Part shown: in pieces, positions 9,285 to 20,280 of the stretch
How the letters are laid out: each line of letters starts with the position of its first letter
How positions within the stretch are numbered: position 1 is the first letter of the stretch
Source: an uncultured Aeromonas sp.
GTDB taxonomy: Bacteria > Pseudomonadota > Gammaproteobacteria > Enterobacterales > Aeromonadaceae
DNA length: 62,582 bases
Direction of reading: 5' to 3'
Assembly: GCA_945957575.1 (NCBI GenBank)
Contig: CAMFLW010000005.1
Location: 1-62,582 of the forward strand
Notes under the pieces: model-generated
What the model was told of the DNA's origin: nothing
Seen by the model: only the letters and a program-made list of their open reading frames with translations
Database searches by the model: none
Translations under genes and position numbers: made by a program

Positions 9285-9962
9285 TCACAGTAGCGGCGCG
9301 ATATCAAGACGCCCCTGCAAATCGGCTTCAAGCGGATTGTTTATAAACGGAATTTCCCCGAGGAAGGGAGCTGGCAGCAAGCCCCTCAGGGTGTCCAGAT
9401 TTTCCTGATAATGGCTCATGGAACCATGGAGCCGATTAATTACCCACCCCGCCACCGGCAGCTGATCATTGCGAATGGCGGCAAAGGTGAGCAGCGCATG
9501 GTTGAGGCAACCCAGCTTGGCCCCCACCACCATGATCACCGCCATGTTCTCCTGCTTGACCCAGTCCGACAGCAGATGCTTGCGATCGAGCGGCAAATAC
9601 CAGCCCCCTGCCCCTTCCACTACCGCCAGTTCGGCCCCGGCCTGTTCAATCTTGCGTAGCCCCTCGCTCAACCCCTGCATGGTGATAGGCTGGCGCGCCT
9701 CGCTGGCGGCAATGTGGGGCGCAATCGGCGGCTCATAGGCGAACGGATTGACCACCTCATAGGGCAGCGGCAGACTCGCCGCCTCCTGCAACAGAACGGC
9801 ATCCAGGTTGCGCAGCCCGTCCGGAGTGCGAGCACATCCGGCCGAGACCGGCTTGTAACCCGCGCACTTGATTCCCTGTGCGCTGAATTCACGCAGCAGG
9901 GTGCGCGCCACCAGCGTCTTGCCCACATCGGTATCGGTGCCGGTGATAAAGAATGATTTCAT
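9285..9962 (-). CDS. bioD: Dethiobiotin synthetase
   Basis: Carboxylates 7,8-diaminopelargonate with ATP and CO2 to dethiobiotin, the third step of the biotin ring pathway, in the cytoplasm. The 225-residue protein starts with a P-loop (GTDTDVGKT, residues 6-14) and has the EGAGGWYLPL motif near residue 112. The start at 9962 follows AGGAGAG by 7 nt; an open frame of 30 more codons upstream has no family similarity. It is the last gene of the leftward bioBFCD operon, 59 nt after bioC. Confidence 0.95.
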   Translation of the reverse strand: MKSFFITGTDTDVGKTLVARTLLREFSAQGIKCAGYKPVSAGCARTPDGLRNLDAVLLQEAASLPLPYEVVNPFAYEPPIAPHIAASEARQPITMQGLSEGLRKIEQAGAELAVVEGAGGWYLPLDRKHLLSDWVKQENMAVIMVVGAKLGCLNHALLTFAAIRNDQLPVAGWVINRLHGSMSHYQENLDTLRGLLPAPFLGEIPFINNPLEADLQGRLDIAPLL

Positions 9963-10021
9963 ACGGTTCTCTCCTTGACAGGGCCCGTTGACTACCCTGC
10001 ACACACTGCGATTCCCGGCGC

Positions 10022-10837
10022 TCAGCAAGGCTTGCTGAGGCGGCCGAGGCACACCCGATAACTGGCGACCAGCCTGCCATCGGGCTGGCGAAACGCCTCA
10101 TACGCCTGAGTCAGCTGCTGCAATCTGGCGCGACCGCTCAGACCGGCCGGGGCGGCACTCCCCTGATTGTCGTTGACCTGATTGGCCCCAATCCCCTTGA
10201 GATCGCGCAACAGCTGCGGCAATTCAAGATAGGCGAGATCCCAGGTGATACAACGCAGCTCGGGAGCAGATCCCCCGGCGCTCGCCAGCGCCTGCTCCAA
10301 TTGTGGCAGGCTGAGGAAGCGATTGACATGGGCGCGACCATCAAGCTGCTGCCAGGCGGCTCGCAACTGCCAGAGCGACTCATCGAGCAGGGTCGAGAAA
10401 AAGATCTGGCCGCCCGGTTTGACCACCCGCAGCAACTCGCCGAAAGCCTGGGCCGGACGCTCGCACCACTGCAGCGCCAGACTGGAGAAAACCCAGTCGA
10501 ACGCGTTATCGGCGAAAGGAAGCTGCTCCGCATCGCCGCAGAGCAGGCGAGCACCGCTGCCACGCAAGGCGGCCTGCACCAGCATGCCGGGGGCAAGATC
10601 CAGCCCCACCAGCTGGTGACAACGGTTCGCCAGTTGGGGCAAGAAAAAACCGGTACCGCAGCCCAGATCCAGCCCACTCACCGTCAGATCAGTGCCAACC
10701 GGCCTGTCTGGCATCCATTCCAGCAGCGCCTGACCCACCTCCTGCTGAAAACGGGCATGGGCATCGTAATGACGAGCGGCGGCGCCGAAACGGCGAGCAA
10801 GCTGCGCCTTGTCGACCGTTTGAAAACGCTCAGCCAT
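10022..10837 (-). CDS. bioC: Malonyl-ACP O-methyltransferase
   Basis: SAM-dependent methyltransferase (271 aa) that methylates malonyl-ACP so that fatty-acid synthesis can make the pimeloyl chain of biotin. The SAM-binding motif I (GLDLGCGTGFF) is near residue 53, followed by the acidic loop at LVGLDLAPGML. The start at 10837 ([10 protein letters not shown]) overlaps the end of bioF by 8 nt. The upstream extension of the frame lies inside bioF and is not used. Position in the operon between bioF and bioD matches enterics. Confidence 0.93.
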   Translation of the reverse strand: MAERFQTVDKAQLARRFGAAARHYDAHARFQQEVGQALLEWMPDRPVGTDLTVSGLDLGCGTGFFLPQLANRCHQLVGLDLAPGMLVQAALRGSGARLLCGDAEQLPFADNAFDWVFSSLALQWCERPAQAFGELLRVVKPGGQIFFSTLLDESLWQLRAAWQQLDGRAHVNRFLSLPQLEQALASAGGSAPELRCITWDLAYLELPQLLRDLKGIGANQVNDNQGSAAPAGLSGRARLQQLTQAYEAFRQPDGRLVASYRVCLGRLSKPC

Positions 10838-12026
10838 GGTGAGCCTCCCCAACCGTTGTCGCAGCAGGGCAGACCCCCAAGGCATCGAGCAAGCGATCCA
10901 CATCCTGCTCGCGGTGAGCCGCGCTCAGGGTAATACGCAGCCGGGCCGTACCGACTGGCACAGTGGGCGGGCGGATGGCGCTCACCCAGACGCCGCGCTC
11001 CCGCAGCCGTTCGGCCAGTTGCAGGGCAACACTGCTCTCCCCTACCAGCAGCGGCTGGATGGGGGTGTTGCTCGCGCCAAGCTGCCAACCCAACGCCTGT
11101 GCCCCTTGCCGGAAGCGAGCGATCAGCTGGCCAAGATGGGCGCGGGCATCCTCGGCGGCGCGTACCAGTTCGATGCCCTTGCTGACCGCGCAGGCCTGGG
11201 CGGCGGGCATATGGGTGCTGTAGACATAGTGGCGAGCGAAGTTGACCAGATACTCCACCAGCTCGCGGCTGCCGCCGACAAAGGCACCGGCAACCCCGAG
11301 CGCCTTGCCAAAAGTGCCCATCTGGATGTGTACGCTGGCAGGAGCAACCCCTTGCGCCGCCAGAGTGCCGCGCCCCTCGGCTCCCAGCACACCAAGACCG
11401 TGGGCATCGTCGATCATCAACCAGTTGCCGCTCCGGGCGGCCAGGGTTGTGAGCTCAGCCCAGGGGCCTTGATCCCCGTCCATACTGAACACCCCTTCCG
11501 AGACAATCAGTCCGCGATTTGGCTCAAGCTGCCGTTCAAGGGCCGCCATATCGTTGTGGGCAAAACGCTTCATCTTGCAAGGGAGCTGGCTGCCCATCTC
11601 CTGCAAAGAGGCGTGGTTGAGTTTGTCCTGCCACAGCAGATGCTCCTTGCCGAGCAGCGCTTTGAGCACCGCCTGATTGGCCGAAAAACCGCAGTTGAAC
11701 AGCAGCACCGCCTCCACCCCGAGCCACTCGGCCAGGGTCTCCTCAAGCTGTTGGTGGGCACGGCTGTAACCGGTCACCAGCGGCGAGGCGCCGGAGCCCG
11801 CGCCATAGCGTTCAATCCCCGCTTTGAAGGCGGCCTTGATGGCGCCGTGTTCTGCCAGTCCCAGATAGTCGTTGGCGGAAAAGTTGAGGTAGTCGAACCC
11901 CGCAACCTTGAGCCGCCCGCCACTCGCCCCGTCGGTCGCGATGCGGTTGCGCAGCAGACCCACCTGCTCGCGCTCGGCCAGCGCCGTGCCCAATACAAAG
12001 GGGCCCGTTACTGCAGGGCCGTTCAT
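10830..12026 (-). CDS. bioF: 8-amino-7-oxononanoate synthase
   Basis: PLP enzyme (398 aa) that condenses pimeloyl-ACP with L-alanine, releasing CO2. The PLP lysine lies in [11 protein letters not shown] near residue 241, and the aspartate that contacts the PLP ring nitrogen lies in [11 protein letters not shown]. The ATG overlaps the bioB stop as ATGA, so translation is coupled to bioB. Length and motifs are standard. Confidence 0.96.
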   Translation of the reverse strand: MNGPAVTGPFVLGTALAEREQVGLLRNRIATDGASGGRLKVAGFDYLNFSANDYLGLAEHGAIKAAFKAGIERYGAGSGASPLVTGYSRAHQQLEETLAEWLGVEAVLLFNCGFSANQAVLKALLGKEHLLWQDKLNHASLQEMGSQLPCKMKRFAHNDMAALERQLEPNRGLIVSEGVFSMDGDQGPWAELTTLAARSGNWLMIDDAHGLGVLGAEGRGTLAAQGVAPASVHIQMGTFGKALGVAGAFVGGSRELVEYLVNFARHYVYSTHMPAAQACAVSKGIELVRAAEDARAHLGQLIARFRQGAQALGWQLGASNTPIQPLLVGESSVALQLAERLRERGVWVSAIRPPTVPVGTARLRITLSAAHREQDVDRLLDALGVCPAATTVGEAHHG

Positions 12027-13111
12027 GACCGCGCAGCCCCTGCACGGGGGCGGGTGGCGTCATAAAACATCTCGGTGGGCTCGCTCTGGCGACTCACCTC
12101 GGCCAGCAGCACCTCTTCTTGAACCTGATCCGGCTTCTGGGCCCGCTGGGCAGGGCGAATGCCGAGCCGCTTGAACAGCTGCATATCGCTGTTTTCGTCC
12201 GGGTTGGGGGTGGTCAGCAACTTGCAGCCATAGAAAATGGAGTTGGCCCCGGCCATAAAACACATGGCCTGCATCTGCTCGTTCATCTTCTCCCGCCCGG
12301 CTGAGAGGCGCACATGGGAGGCGGGCATCATGATGCGCGCCACGGCGATGGTGCGGATAAATTCGAACGGATCGAGGTTCTCCTCGTTCTCCAGCGGCGT
12401 TCCCTTCACCTTGACCAGCATGTTGATGGGCACGCTCTCCGGGTGCCGCGGCAGGTTGGCGAGCGCCATCAAGAGTCCTGCACGGTCTTTGGCCTGCTCA
12501 CCCATGCCGACGATGCCGCCAGAGCAGACCTTCATGCCCGCACTGCGCACATGCTCCAGGGTATCGAGCCTGTCCTGATAGGTGCGGGTGGAGATGATCT
12601 CGCCGTAAAACTCCGGCGATGTATCGAGGTTGTGGTTGTAGTAATCAAGCCCCGCGGCCCCCAGACGTGCCGCCTGATCGGCGGTGAGCATCCCTAGCGT
12701 CATGCAGGTCTCCATCCCCAGCCCGCGCACCTCCTCAATCATCCGGATGATGTAGGGCATGTCTTTTTCTTTGGGGTTGCGCCAGGCGGCCCCCATGCAA
12801 AAGCGTGACGAGCCGTTGGCCTTGGCTTCGCGGGCCCGCTCCAGCACCTTTTCCACCTCCATCAGCCGCTCGACCTCAAGCCCGGTGTGATAACGGGCGC
12901 TCTGGGGGCAGTATTTGCAATCTTCCGGGCAAGCGCCGGTCTTGATGGAGAGCAAGGTGCTCACCTGCACTTCATTCGGGTCAAAGTGGGCGCGGTGGAC
13001 GGTCTGGGCCTGAAACAGCAGATCGTTGAACGGCAGGGCAAACAGGGCCTGAACCTCGGCGAGGGTCCAGTCGTGACGAAGGGCGTGACCGCCCGCGGTG
13101 AGAGCATTCAT
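12023..13111 (-). CDS. bioB: Biotin synthase
   Basis: Radical-SAM enzyme (362 aa) that inserts sulfur into dethiobiotin, the last pathway step. The SAM-cluster motif CPEDCKYC is at about residues 60-67 and the [19 protein letters not shown] region carries the conserved arginine that binds the 2Fe-2S cluster. The frame is open 75 codons further upstream, but the start at 13111 gives the family N terminus and leaves room for the divergent promoter. It is the first gene of bioBFCD and is divergent from bioA. Confidence 0.96.
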   Translation of the reverse strand: MNALTAGGHALRHDWTLAEVQALFALPFNDLLFQAQTVHRAHFDPNEVQVSTLLSIKTGACPEDCKYCPQSARYHTGLEVERLMEVEKVLERAREAKANGSSRFCMGAAWRNPKEKDMPYIIRMIEEVRGLGMETCMTLGMLTADQAARLGAAGLDYYNHNLDTSPEFYGEIISTRTYQDRLDTLEHVRSAGMKVCSGGIVGMGEQAKDRAGLLMALANLPRHPESVPINMLVKVKGTPLENEENLDPFEFIRTIAVARIMMPASHVRLSAGREKMNEQMQAMCFMAGANSIFYGCKLLTTPNPDENSDMQLFKRLGIRPAQRAQKPDQVQEEVLLAEVSRQSEPTEMFYDATRPRAGAARS

Positions 13112-13259
13112 ACATGGCTTCCGGTTGTTATTAGTGGGATCCTGCGCCCGCCATCTTGGGATGGACGGCCACAAAACCCGCCGCCGGGCCCGCGCGCTCA
13201 AGGTGATGCGCAGTGCCAAGTGGCTGAAATTGTTGGCTAGTGTAGAGAGCACGCGTAGA

Positions 13260-13293
13260 CTGTCAACACCGACCAGATCAAACCAATTGACAA
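13260..13293. promoter_or_regulatory. Candidate BirA operator between bioB and bioA
   Basis: Two half-sites, CTGTCAACA (13260-13268) and AATTGACAA (13285-13293), are arranged 9-N16-9, the same layout as the E. coli bio operator (TTGTAAACC, N16, GGTTTACAA). Each half matches the consensus at 6 of 9 positions, and the inner TGTCAA/TTGACA cores are an exact inverted repeat. The site ends 11 nt before the bioA start and would let the biotin-loaded BirA repressor silence both directions. BirA itself is not in the window. Confidence 0.6.
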
Positions 13294-13304
13294 TAGAACA
13301 ACAA

Positions 13305-14579
13305 ATGACCAACCAAGAATTCGACCTGCACCACATCTGGCACCCCTATACCTCCCTCACTCACCCCCTGCCCTGCTATGAAGTGGCCAGCGCCAAAGGG
13401 GTGAAGATCACTCTCAGCGATGGCCGCGAACTGGTGGATGGTATGAGCTCCTGGTGGGCTTGCGTGCACGGCTATCAGGTGCCGGAGTTGGACGCCGCAG
13501 CCACCGCCCAGCTCGGCAAGATGTCTCACGTGATGTTTGGCGGCCTCACCCACGCCCCGGCGGTCGAGCTCTGCCGCAAGCTGGTGGAGATCACTCCGAA
13601 GGGGCTTGATCGGGTATTTCTGGCCGATTCCGGCTCGGTGGCAGTGGAAGTGGCACTCAAGATGGCCCAGCAGTACTGGCACGCCAAGGGGACGCCCAGA
13701 GCCAAATTTGTCGCCCTGCGCAGCGGCTATCACGGCGACACCTTTGGCGCCATGAGCGTCTGTGACCCGGATGGCGGCATGCACGAGCTCTACAAGGGAT
13801 TCCTGCCGGAGCACCATTTTGTCGAAGCGCCGAGCTGTCGCTTCCACGCCGAGTGGGACGAGCAGTGCGTGGTGGAGCTGGCCACACTCATGGCGGATCA
13901 CCACGAGGAGATTGCCGCCATCGTGCTCGAACCCATAGTGCAAGGGGCTGGCGGCATGCGCTTCTATCACCCCCGCTATCTGCAGTGGGTACGCGCCCTG
14001 TGCGACGAATTCGGCGTGCTGCTGATTGCTGACGAGATTGCCACCGGCTTTGGCCGCACTGGCCAGCTGTTTGCCTGCGACTGGGCGGGGATCACCCCCG
14101 ACATCATGTGTCTGGGCAAGGCGCTCACCGGCGGCTACCTCACCCTCTCGGCGACCCTGACCACCGAGCATGTCGCCCGCACCATCTGTGACGGCAAGGC
14201 GGGCGTCTTTATGCACGGCCCCACCTTTATGGGCAACCCGCTCGCCTGCGCGGTGGCCAACGCCTCCATCGAGTTGCTGCTCGCCTCACCTTGGCAGGAG
14301 CGGGTGCGCGCCATCGAGTATCAGCTGCGTACCGAACTGGTAGAGCTGACCCTGCACCCGGCGGTCGCGGATGTGCGGGTGCTCGGCGCCATCGGGGTGG
14401 TGGAGATGAAAGAGCGGGTGGATGTGGCGCGCATCCAGCGCAAGTTTGTCGAACTGGGCGCCTGGATCCGCCCCTTTGGCAAGCTGGTCTACCTGATGCC
14501 CCCCTTCGTCATCACCCCTGAAGAGTTGCGGGTATTGACCGGCGCCATCAGTCAGGCCATCACCGAAGGCGAGTTTTAA
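13305..14579 (+). CDS. bioA: Adenosylmethionine-8-amino-7-oxononanoate aminotransferase
   Basis: Class III PLP aminotransferase (424 aa) that makes 7,8-diaminopelargonate using SAM as amino donor. Typical N terminus (HIWHPYTSL), GMSSWW near residue 46, and the PLP lysine in [11 protein letters not shown] near residue 272. The start at 13305 is chosen by family length; it has no convincing Shine-Dalgarno sequence (AGAACAACAA precedes it), unlike its neighbours, so initiation may be weak. It is transcribed away from bioBFCD and probably shares its BirA-controlled operator. Confidence 0.95.
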   Translation: MTNQEFDLHHIWHPYTSLTHPLPCYEVASAKGVKITLSDGRELVDGMSSWWACVHGYQVPELDAAATAQLGKMSHVMFGGLTHAPAVELCRKLVEITPKGLDRVFLADSGSVAVEVALKMAQQYWHAKGTPRAKFVALRSGYHGDTFGAMSVCDPDGGMHELYKGFLPEHHFVEAPSCRFHAEWDEQCVVELATLMADHHEEIAAIVLEPIVQGAGGMRFYHPRYLQWVRALCDEFGVLLIADEIATGFGRTGQLFACDWAGITPDIMCLGKALTGGYLTLSATLTTEHVARTICDGKAGVFMHGPTFMGNPLACAVANASIELLLASPWQERVRAIEYQLRTELVELTLHPAVADVRVLGAIGVVEMKERVDVARIQRKFVELGAWIRPFGKLVYLMPPFVITPEELRVLTGAISQAITEGEF

Positions 14580-14588
14580 TGCATGCAG

Positions 14589-14615
14589 CGGGCGGCCATC
14601 GCAGCCGCCCGTTTG
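14589..14615 (+). terminator. Probable terminator after bioA
   Basis: Inverted repeat CGGGCGGC, 7-nt loop, GCCGCCCG, followed only by a short TTT; it begins 10 nt past the bioA stop. Confidence 0.55.
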
Positions 14616-14755
14616 ACTACCGGCATTTGATATATAAAGAGGGCAACTTTATCCACTTCAGTGCAGTTTCACTTGCCGTAATGTGAGCAAAACACCAGAC
14701 CTGAGGCCCCAAGAGGGGTAAACTGCTGCGGTTTTACCATCAAGAAAGACTGCTC

Positions 14756-15568
14756 ATGCGCCTCTCCATTGCTGCCAAAATCAACTTTTTCCTGCTCTTC
14801 ATCTTCTCCATGGTACTGGTCTTCTCCGCAGCCTATCAGGCGGTGCGCGAGCGCGATCTCATCCTGACGCTCATCAAGGAGCAGAGCCGCGAGCAGACCG
14901 AAGCCTATTTCGATGGCCTCAACATGCTGATGCTGACCGGCAAGATGGATGCCCGCGATACTCTGCGCGGCAAGTTTCTCGACCATGCCCATGTGGAGGA
15001 TGCCCGCATCGTCCGTGGCGACGCAGTGAGCAAACAGTTCGGGCCGGGACGGGAAACAGAACAGGTAAAAGATGAGTTTGATGAGCTGGCTCTGGCGGGC
15101 AAAGGGAGCCTGGAGGTGGTACACAACGGCATGCACAGCCGTCTGGTGGTGACCCGACCGCTACTGGCCAAGAAGGATTTTCGCGGCACCGACTGCACCA
15201 GCTGTCATCTGGTGCCGGAGAACACGGTGTTAGGGGCGGTGCGCTTTGACTACTCCCTCGATTCGCTGTTTACCCGGGTCGAGCAGAACATTCTCACCTC
15301 GGCGCTGATCCTCACCGGCATCTTCGGGATGGGACTGCTGCTGACCCTCTGGGTCATCCGCACCTGGATCGTGCGCCCCCTCAACCAGTTGACCCGCTCC
15401 ATGGAAGAGGCCACCGACTTGCACGACTTCGGACACCGGCTGGAGGGGGATGACGGCGACGAGATTGGCCGGGTGGCGGTGGCCTACAACCAGATGCTCG
15501 ACAGTGTGGAGCGCCAGCTCGGCAAACGCACCAAGGCCAGCAGGCAGGAGCCGGATCAGCCCCGCTAA
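14756..15568 (+). CDS. Membrane HAMP protein with periplasmic c-type haem motif, no output domain
   Basis: A 270-residue inner-membrane protein of unknown function. A transmembrane segment spans about residues 8-28, then a periplasmic part of some 150 residues ends in a single haem-attachment motif CTSCH (146-150). A second transmembrane segment (about 180-203) leads to a HAMP domain (about 205-258) and then only about 12 polar residues. The layout is that of the sensor half of a chemoreceptor or histidine kinase, with nothing downstream to transmit the signal. The next gene is convergent, so no output partner is encoded beside it. Redox or gas sensing through the haem is an inference. The start is the first ATG after the bioA terminator region. 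Confidence 0.75.
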   Translation: MRLSIAAKINFFLLFIFSMVLVFSAAYQAVRERDLILTLIKEQSREQTEAYFDGLNMLMLTGKMDARDTLRGKFLDHAHVEDARIVRGDAVSKQFGPGRETEQVKDEFDELALAGKGSLEVVHNGMHSRLVVTRPLLAKKDFRGTDCTSCHLVPENTVLGAVRFDYSLDSLFTRVEQNILTSALILTGIFGMGLLLTLWVIRTWIVRPLNQLTRSMEEATDLHDFGHRLEGDDGDEIGRVAVAYNQMLDSVERQLGKRTKASRQEPDQPR

Positions 15569-15577
15569 GACGAACGC

Positions 15578-15964
15578 TTAACCGACGTAGTAGAAAAGCA
15601 GACTGGCGATCAGCACCAGTAGCAGGATGGCCAGATTGACATGCCGGGAGTCATCCTGACGGCGGCTGCGCTTGCGCTCCAGCAGCAACACCGCCAGCGT
15701 CAGGGCGCAGCAGCTCCAGAGCCCGTAGACCAGCCAGGGGGTAAGGGCCGGGTCCCAATAATCGCGCACCTCGATCCCGCCATAGACCAGAAAACCGTAG
15801 GCAATTTCGGGACGGGCATAGTGGTAAAGGGAGAGCAGCACGATAAAGCCGCCCCAGCAGAGCATCACCAGCCCCTGCAACACCCGTGTCAGCCAATCTG
15901 GCCCATGCCGCCGATCTTTCACCCACCTCTCCTGCGCCCGTGACACTCTTGTTGAGTGAACCAT
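15578..15964 (-). CDS. Small integral membrane protein, unknown function
   Basis: I do not recognise the family. The 128-residue product has a basic N terminus ([16 protein letters not shown]), then three hydrophobic segments near residues 28-48, 75-95 and 108-126. The frame continues upstream to 16135, but that part would overlap the asnS start; the ATG at 15964 has GGTGGGG about 8 nt upstream, whereas the ATG at 15991 has nothing. It converges on the haem-HAMP gene with a 9-nt gap and is divergent from asnS. Confidence 0.6.
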   Translation of the reverse strand: MVHSTRVSRAQERWVKDRRHGPDWLTRVLQGLVMLCWGGFIVLLSLYHYARPEIAYGFLVYGGIEVRDYWDPALTPWLVYGLWSCCALTLAVLLLERKRSRRQDDSRHVNLAILLLVLIASLLFYYVG

Positions 15965-16122
15965 GCCGAAAACCCCACCAGAGTCCGACATTTTTGCTTG
16001 TTTATCAAACCCGCGCGGGTAAGATTGACGGCTTAGTCTGCCATGGTGGGCCATCTGTGCCCGGGCCAGACTCCCTAGTGTTGCAAATAGCGCTGCAAGA
16101 ACAAGCTGGAGACAATATTTCG

Positions 16123-17523
<1,401 letters not shown>

Positions 17524-17549
17524 TCAGCGGCATCTTGTCACTGCATTGC

Positions 17550-17577
17550 AAAAGCCGACCTGTGGGTCGGCTTTTTT
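17550..17577 (+). terminator. Rho-independent terminator of asnS
   Basis: Stem AAAGCCGACC/GGTCGGCTTT with a 4-nt loop, followed by TTTTATT. Confidence 0.9.
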
Positions 17578-17633
17578 ATTGTCACCGTTATGGGTGATAC
17601 TCAGGATCAACCGGCACAAGGAACTCGTCGCTT

Positions 17634-18377
17634 ATGGGATATCGCCTGCTGCTCTCGCTATTGCTGTCCTGCATGCCTGTTCAACTGTGGGCCGAGCCCG
17701 TTCGTCTGACCACCCTGGAGTGGCCCCCCTACACCAGCCAGAGCCTGCCCGATGGCGGCCTTACCGGTCATATCGTCAAGCGCGCCTTTGCCGAAGCGGG
17801 ACTGGAGGTGACGTTCGACTTCTACCCCTGGCAGCGGGCAGTGCGGCTGGCGGCCGACCCGACCCAGCCTTATAGCGGCTATTTTCCCGAGTACCTCTCC
17901 GACACCCTGCCGACCCTGTGGCGCAGCTCCCCCAGCGTGGGCGACAGCGTGCTGGGCATGGCGCAGCGCTCAGGCCCCCCCATCCCCTGGCAGCAGCTCA
18001 CGGATCTCGCCCCCTACCGGATCGGCGTGGTGGAGGGGTACGTCAACACCCAGGAATTCGATGCTCTGATGGTCAGCAAGCGCCTCAACACTGCCGCCGT
18101 CGATTCCGACCTGCTCAACCTGCGCAAATTACAGCGCGACCGGCTCGATCTCGCCGTCATCGACCGGGATGTCTTCTATTGGCTGATCCACCACGATGCC
18201 AAGCTTTATCCCGAACAGCTCCAGTTCAATCCGAAGATCCTCGAGCACAAGAGCCTGCACATCATGTTCCGCCCCGACCAGCAGGCGCTGCAGCAGCGAG
18301 TAGACAAGGCGCTCGCCAGACTCGATATCCAGAAACTGAGCGGGGAGTACCAGCGCCGCTATCTGGCCGATAAATAA
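17634..18377 (+). CDS. Periplasmic solute-binding protein, family 3 type, orphan
   Basis: A 247-residue protein with a signal peptide (cleavage likely near residue 20, after QLWA) and the family-3 opening RLTTLEWPPYTSQSL. Like the protein at 5539-6291 it has no transporter genes around it. The two share the opening strand and a PWxRA motif near residue 65, so they are distant paralogues. The ligand is unknown. The start is the ATG at 17634, about 8 nt after AAGGA; the terminator of asnS isolates it from upstream transcription. Confidence 0.78.
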   Translation: MGYRLLLSLLLSCMPVQLWAEPVRLTTLEWPPYTSQSLPDGGLTGHIVKRAFAEAGLEVTFDFYPWQRAVRLAADPTQPYSGYFPEYLSDTLPTLWRSSPSVGDSVLGMAQRSGPPIPWQQLTDLAPYRIGVVEGYVNTQEFDALMVSKRLNTAAVDSDLLNLRKLQRDRLDLAVIDRDVFYWLIHHDAKLYPEQLQFNPKILEHKSLHIMFRPDQQALQQRVDKALARLDIQKLSGEYQRRYLADK

Positions 18378-18763
18378 AGACTCTTTCGGGATGAGCGGCA
18401 AAAGGCCGCCACTGCCGAAAAATACATCCGAAGTGCCCCCTTTTTTCCCCTCTTCTCCTCCTGCCAAGCATCCGCAACCCATTTTCATTTGTCTCCCTTC
18501 ATCCATGTTTTTTCACCTCCCTATCGGCAAGATGCCTCTGCTTAAGGGATGGCAACCGGATGAAAAAATGATGGATTGGTTATTAGGTGGTTTTTAAGTG
18601 GTTTAATCAAAATTCATCGAGTTATTGAAGTAACTCAATTTTTTCACTTTTGCAGGGGAGCAAAATAACAACTAACCCTTTTGGGCTAATTTAAAACAGG
18701 CAATGACAATTCATGGTTCAGGCTACCCGCGGCAATATGGGTTGAATCACACGAGGTAATGGA
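18378..18763. other. 386-nt intergenic region upstream of dcuB
   Basis: AT-rich in its right half and without a credible gene. It holds an FNR-like site (18625-18638) and an exact inverted repeat GAGTTA/TAACTC (18619-18636) that overlaps it. The first 100 nt are pyrimidine-rich; no terminator with a clear U-tract follows the solute-binding protein gene. Confidence 0.6.
18625..18638 (+). promoter_or_regulatory. Candidate FNR site for dcuB
   Basis: TTGAAGTAACTCAA matches the FNR consensus TTGAT-N4-ATCAA at 8 of 10 fixed positions. If FNR acts at -41.5, transcription would start near 18673, about 90 nt before the gene, and AT-rich sequence (AAAATAACA) is present where the -10 would lie. E. coli dcuB is FNR-activated, which supports the reading. 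Confidence 0.5.
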
Positions 18764-20107
18764 ATGATCTTGATGGAATTTTTGGTGGTACTCGGCTGCT
18801 TGCTGCTCGGTACCCGCTTTGGTGGCATGGGGCTCGGTCTCATCAGTGGTATCGGTCTCTTCCTGCTGACCTTCGTCTTCGGTCTGGTACCGGGCGAACC
18901 ACCGGTGCAGGTGATGCTGACCATTCTGGCAGTGATCGGTTGTGCTGCCACCCTGCAGACCGCCGGCGGTCTCAACCTGATGATGCAGGTAGCCGAGCGT
19001 CTGCTGCGCCGTCACCCGCAATACATCACTATCCTGGCACCGCTCACCACCTGGACCCTCACCTTCCTGTGCGGTACCGGCCACGTGGTCTACACCATGT
19101 TCCCCATCATCGCCGACATCGCGCTGCAGAAGAACATCCGCCCCGAGCGCCCGATGGCTGTCGCCTCCGTTGCCTCCCAGATGGCCATCTGCGCCTCGCC
19201 GGTCTCGGTTGCCGTGGTCTCCATGGTCTCCATTCTGGCGGCCGGTCACGGTATCGGTCAGGCTTACGGCCTGCTCGACATCCTGATGGTCGCCATCCCC
19301 TCCTCCCTGACCGGCGTTATCGTGGCGGCCCTGTGGAGCCTGCGCCGCGGCAAGGATCTGGACAAGGACGAGGAGTTCCAGGCCAAGATCAAAGACCCGG
19401 AGCAGCGCGCCTTCATCTACGGTGGTGGCGAGACCCTGCTCAACACCAAGTTCCCGAAAGAGGCCTACTGGTCTACCTGGATCTTCTTCGCCGCCATCGC
19501 GGCCGTGGTGCTGCTGGGTGCCGATGAGGCGCTGCGTCCGGTGTTCACCATCAAGGACAAGACTGGCCCGCTCTCCATGAACCTGGTGATCCAGATGATG
19601 ATGCTGATCGCCGGTGCCATCATCCTGATGCGCTGCAAGGTCAAGCCGGGCGAGATCGCCAACGGCGCCGTCTTCAAGGCAGGCATGGTCGCCATCTTCT
19701 CCGTATTCGGGGTTGCCTGGATGAGTGAGACCTTCTTCCAGGCTCACATGCCGCTGCTCAAAGAGACCCTGGCCCACGTGGTTCAGGCCCAGCCCTGGAC
19801 CTACGCCCTGGTGCTGTTCCTCATCTCCAAGCTGGTGAACAGCCAGGCTGCAGCCCTGACCGCCATCGCCCCCATGGGGCTGGCTCTGGGTGTGGAGCCG
19901 AAACTGCTGATCGCCTTCCTGCCGGCGAGCTACGGCTACTTCGTGCTGCCGACCTACCCGAGCGATCTGGCCTGTATCGGCTTCGACCGCTCCGGCACCA
20001 CCCGCATCGGCAAGTTCATCATCAACCACAGCTTCATCATTCCGGGGCTGATCGGGGTGGTGACCTCCTGCTCGCTGGGCTTTATCCTGACCAGCATCCT
20101 GCTCTAA
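18764..20107 (+). CDS. dcuB: Anaerobic C4-dicarboxylate antiporter DcuB
   Basis: Inner-membrane carrier (447 aa) that exchanges external fumarate, malate or aspartate for internal succinate during fumarate respiration. It resembles DcuB more than DcuA: the loop motif RGKDLDKDEEFQ near residue 195, the LLGADEALRP segment and the CGTGHVVYT motif near residue 105 are DcuB hallmarks. About ten to twelve hydrophobic helices are visible. GAGG precedes the ATG at 18764; an in-frame ATG three codons on is possible. It stands alone with its own terminator. The DcuS-DcuR sensor pair is not nearby. Confidence 0.92.
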   Translation: MILMEFLVVLGCLLLGTRFGGMGLGLISGIGLFLLTFVFGLVPGEPPVQVMLTILAVIGCAATLQTAGGLNLMMQVAERLLRRHPQYITILAPLTTWTLTFLCGTGHVVYTMFPIIADIALQKNIRPERPMAVASVASQMAICASPVSVAVVSMVSILAAGHGIGQAYGLLDILMVAIPSSLTGVIVAALWSLRRGKDLDKDEEFQAKIKDPEQRAFIYGGGETLLNTKFPKEAYWSTWIFFAAIAAVVLLGADEALRPVFTIKDKTGPLSMNLVIQMMMLIAGAIILMRCKVKPGEIANGAVFKAGMVAIFSVFGVAWMSETFFQAHMPLLKETLAHVVQAQPWTYALVLFLISKLVNSQAAALTAIAPMGLALGVEPKLLIAFLPASYGYFVLPTYPSDLACIGFDRSGTTRIGKFIINHSFIIPGLIGVVTSCSLGFILTSILL

Positions 20108-20138
20108 TCGCAACGGCGTTTACCACGCTATTGCAATA

Positions 20139-20168
20139 CAGGCCCCCGCTTCGGGGGCCTGCTTTTTT
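20139..20168 (+). terminator. Rho-independent terminator of dcuB
   Basis: Stem CAGGCCCCCG/CGGGGGCCTG with a 3-nt loop, followed by CTTTTTT. Confidence 0.92.
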
Positions 20169-20280
20169 CCCGCTCTGTGACCCCAACCCTTTCCCCGCCA
20201 CCATTTCCGGACACTATGCCTTTACCTCTGCCCCCACCGCTGGGTAGCATGCCCCCTCGTTCACCATCGGAATCTCATCC

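Noticed and set aside
18686-20113. A 475-codon minus-strand frame opposite dcuB
   Set aside because: Antisense shadow of a membrane-protein gene; it is very rich in Asp, His, Gly and Gln with no domain.
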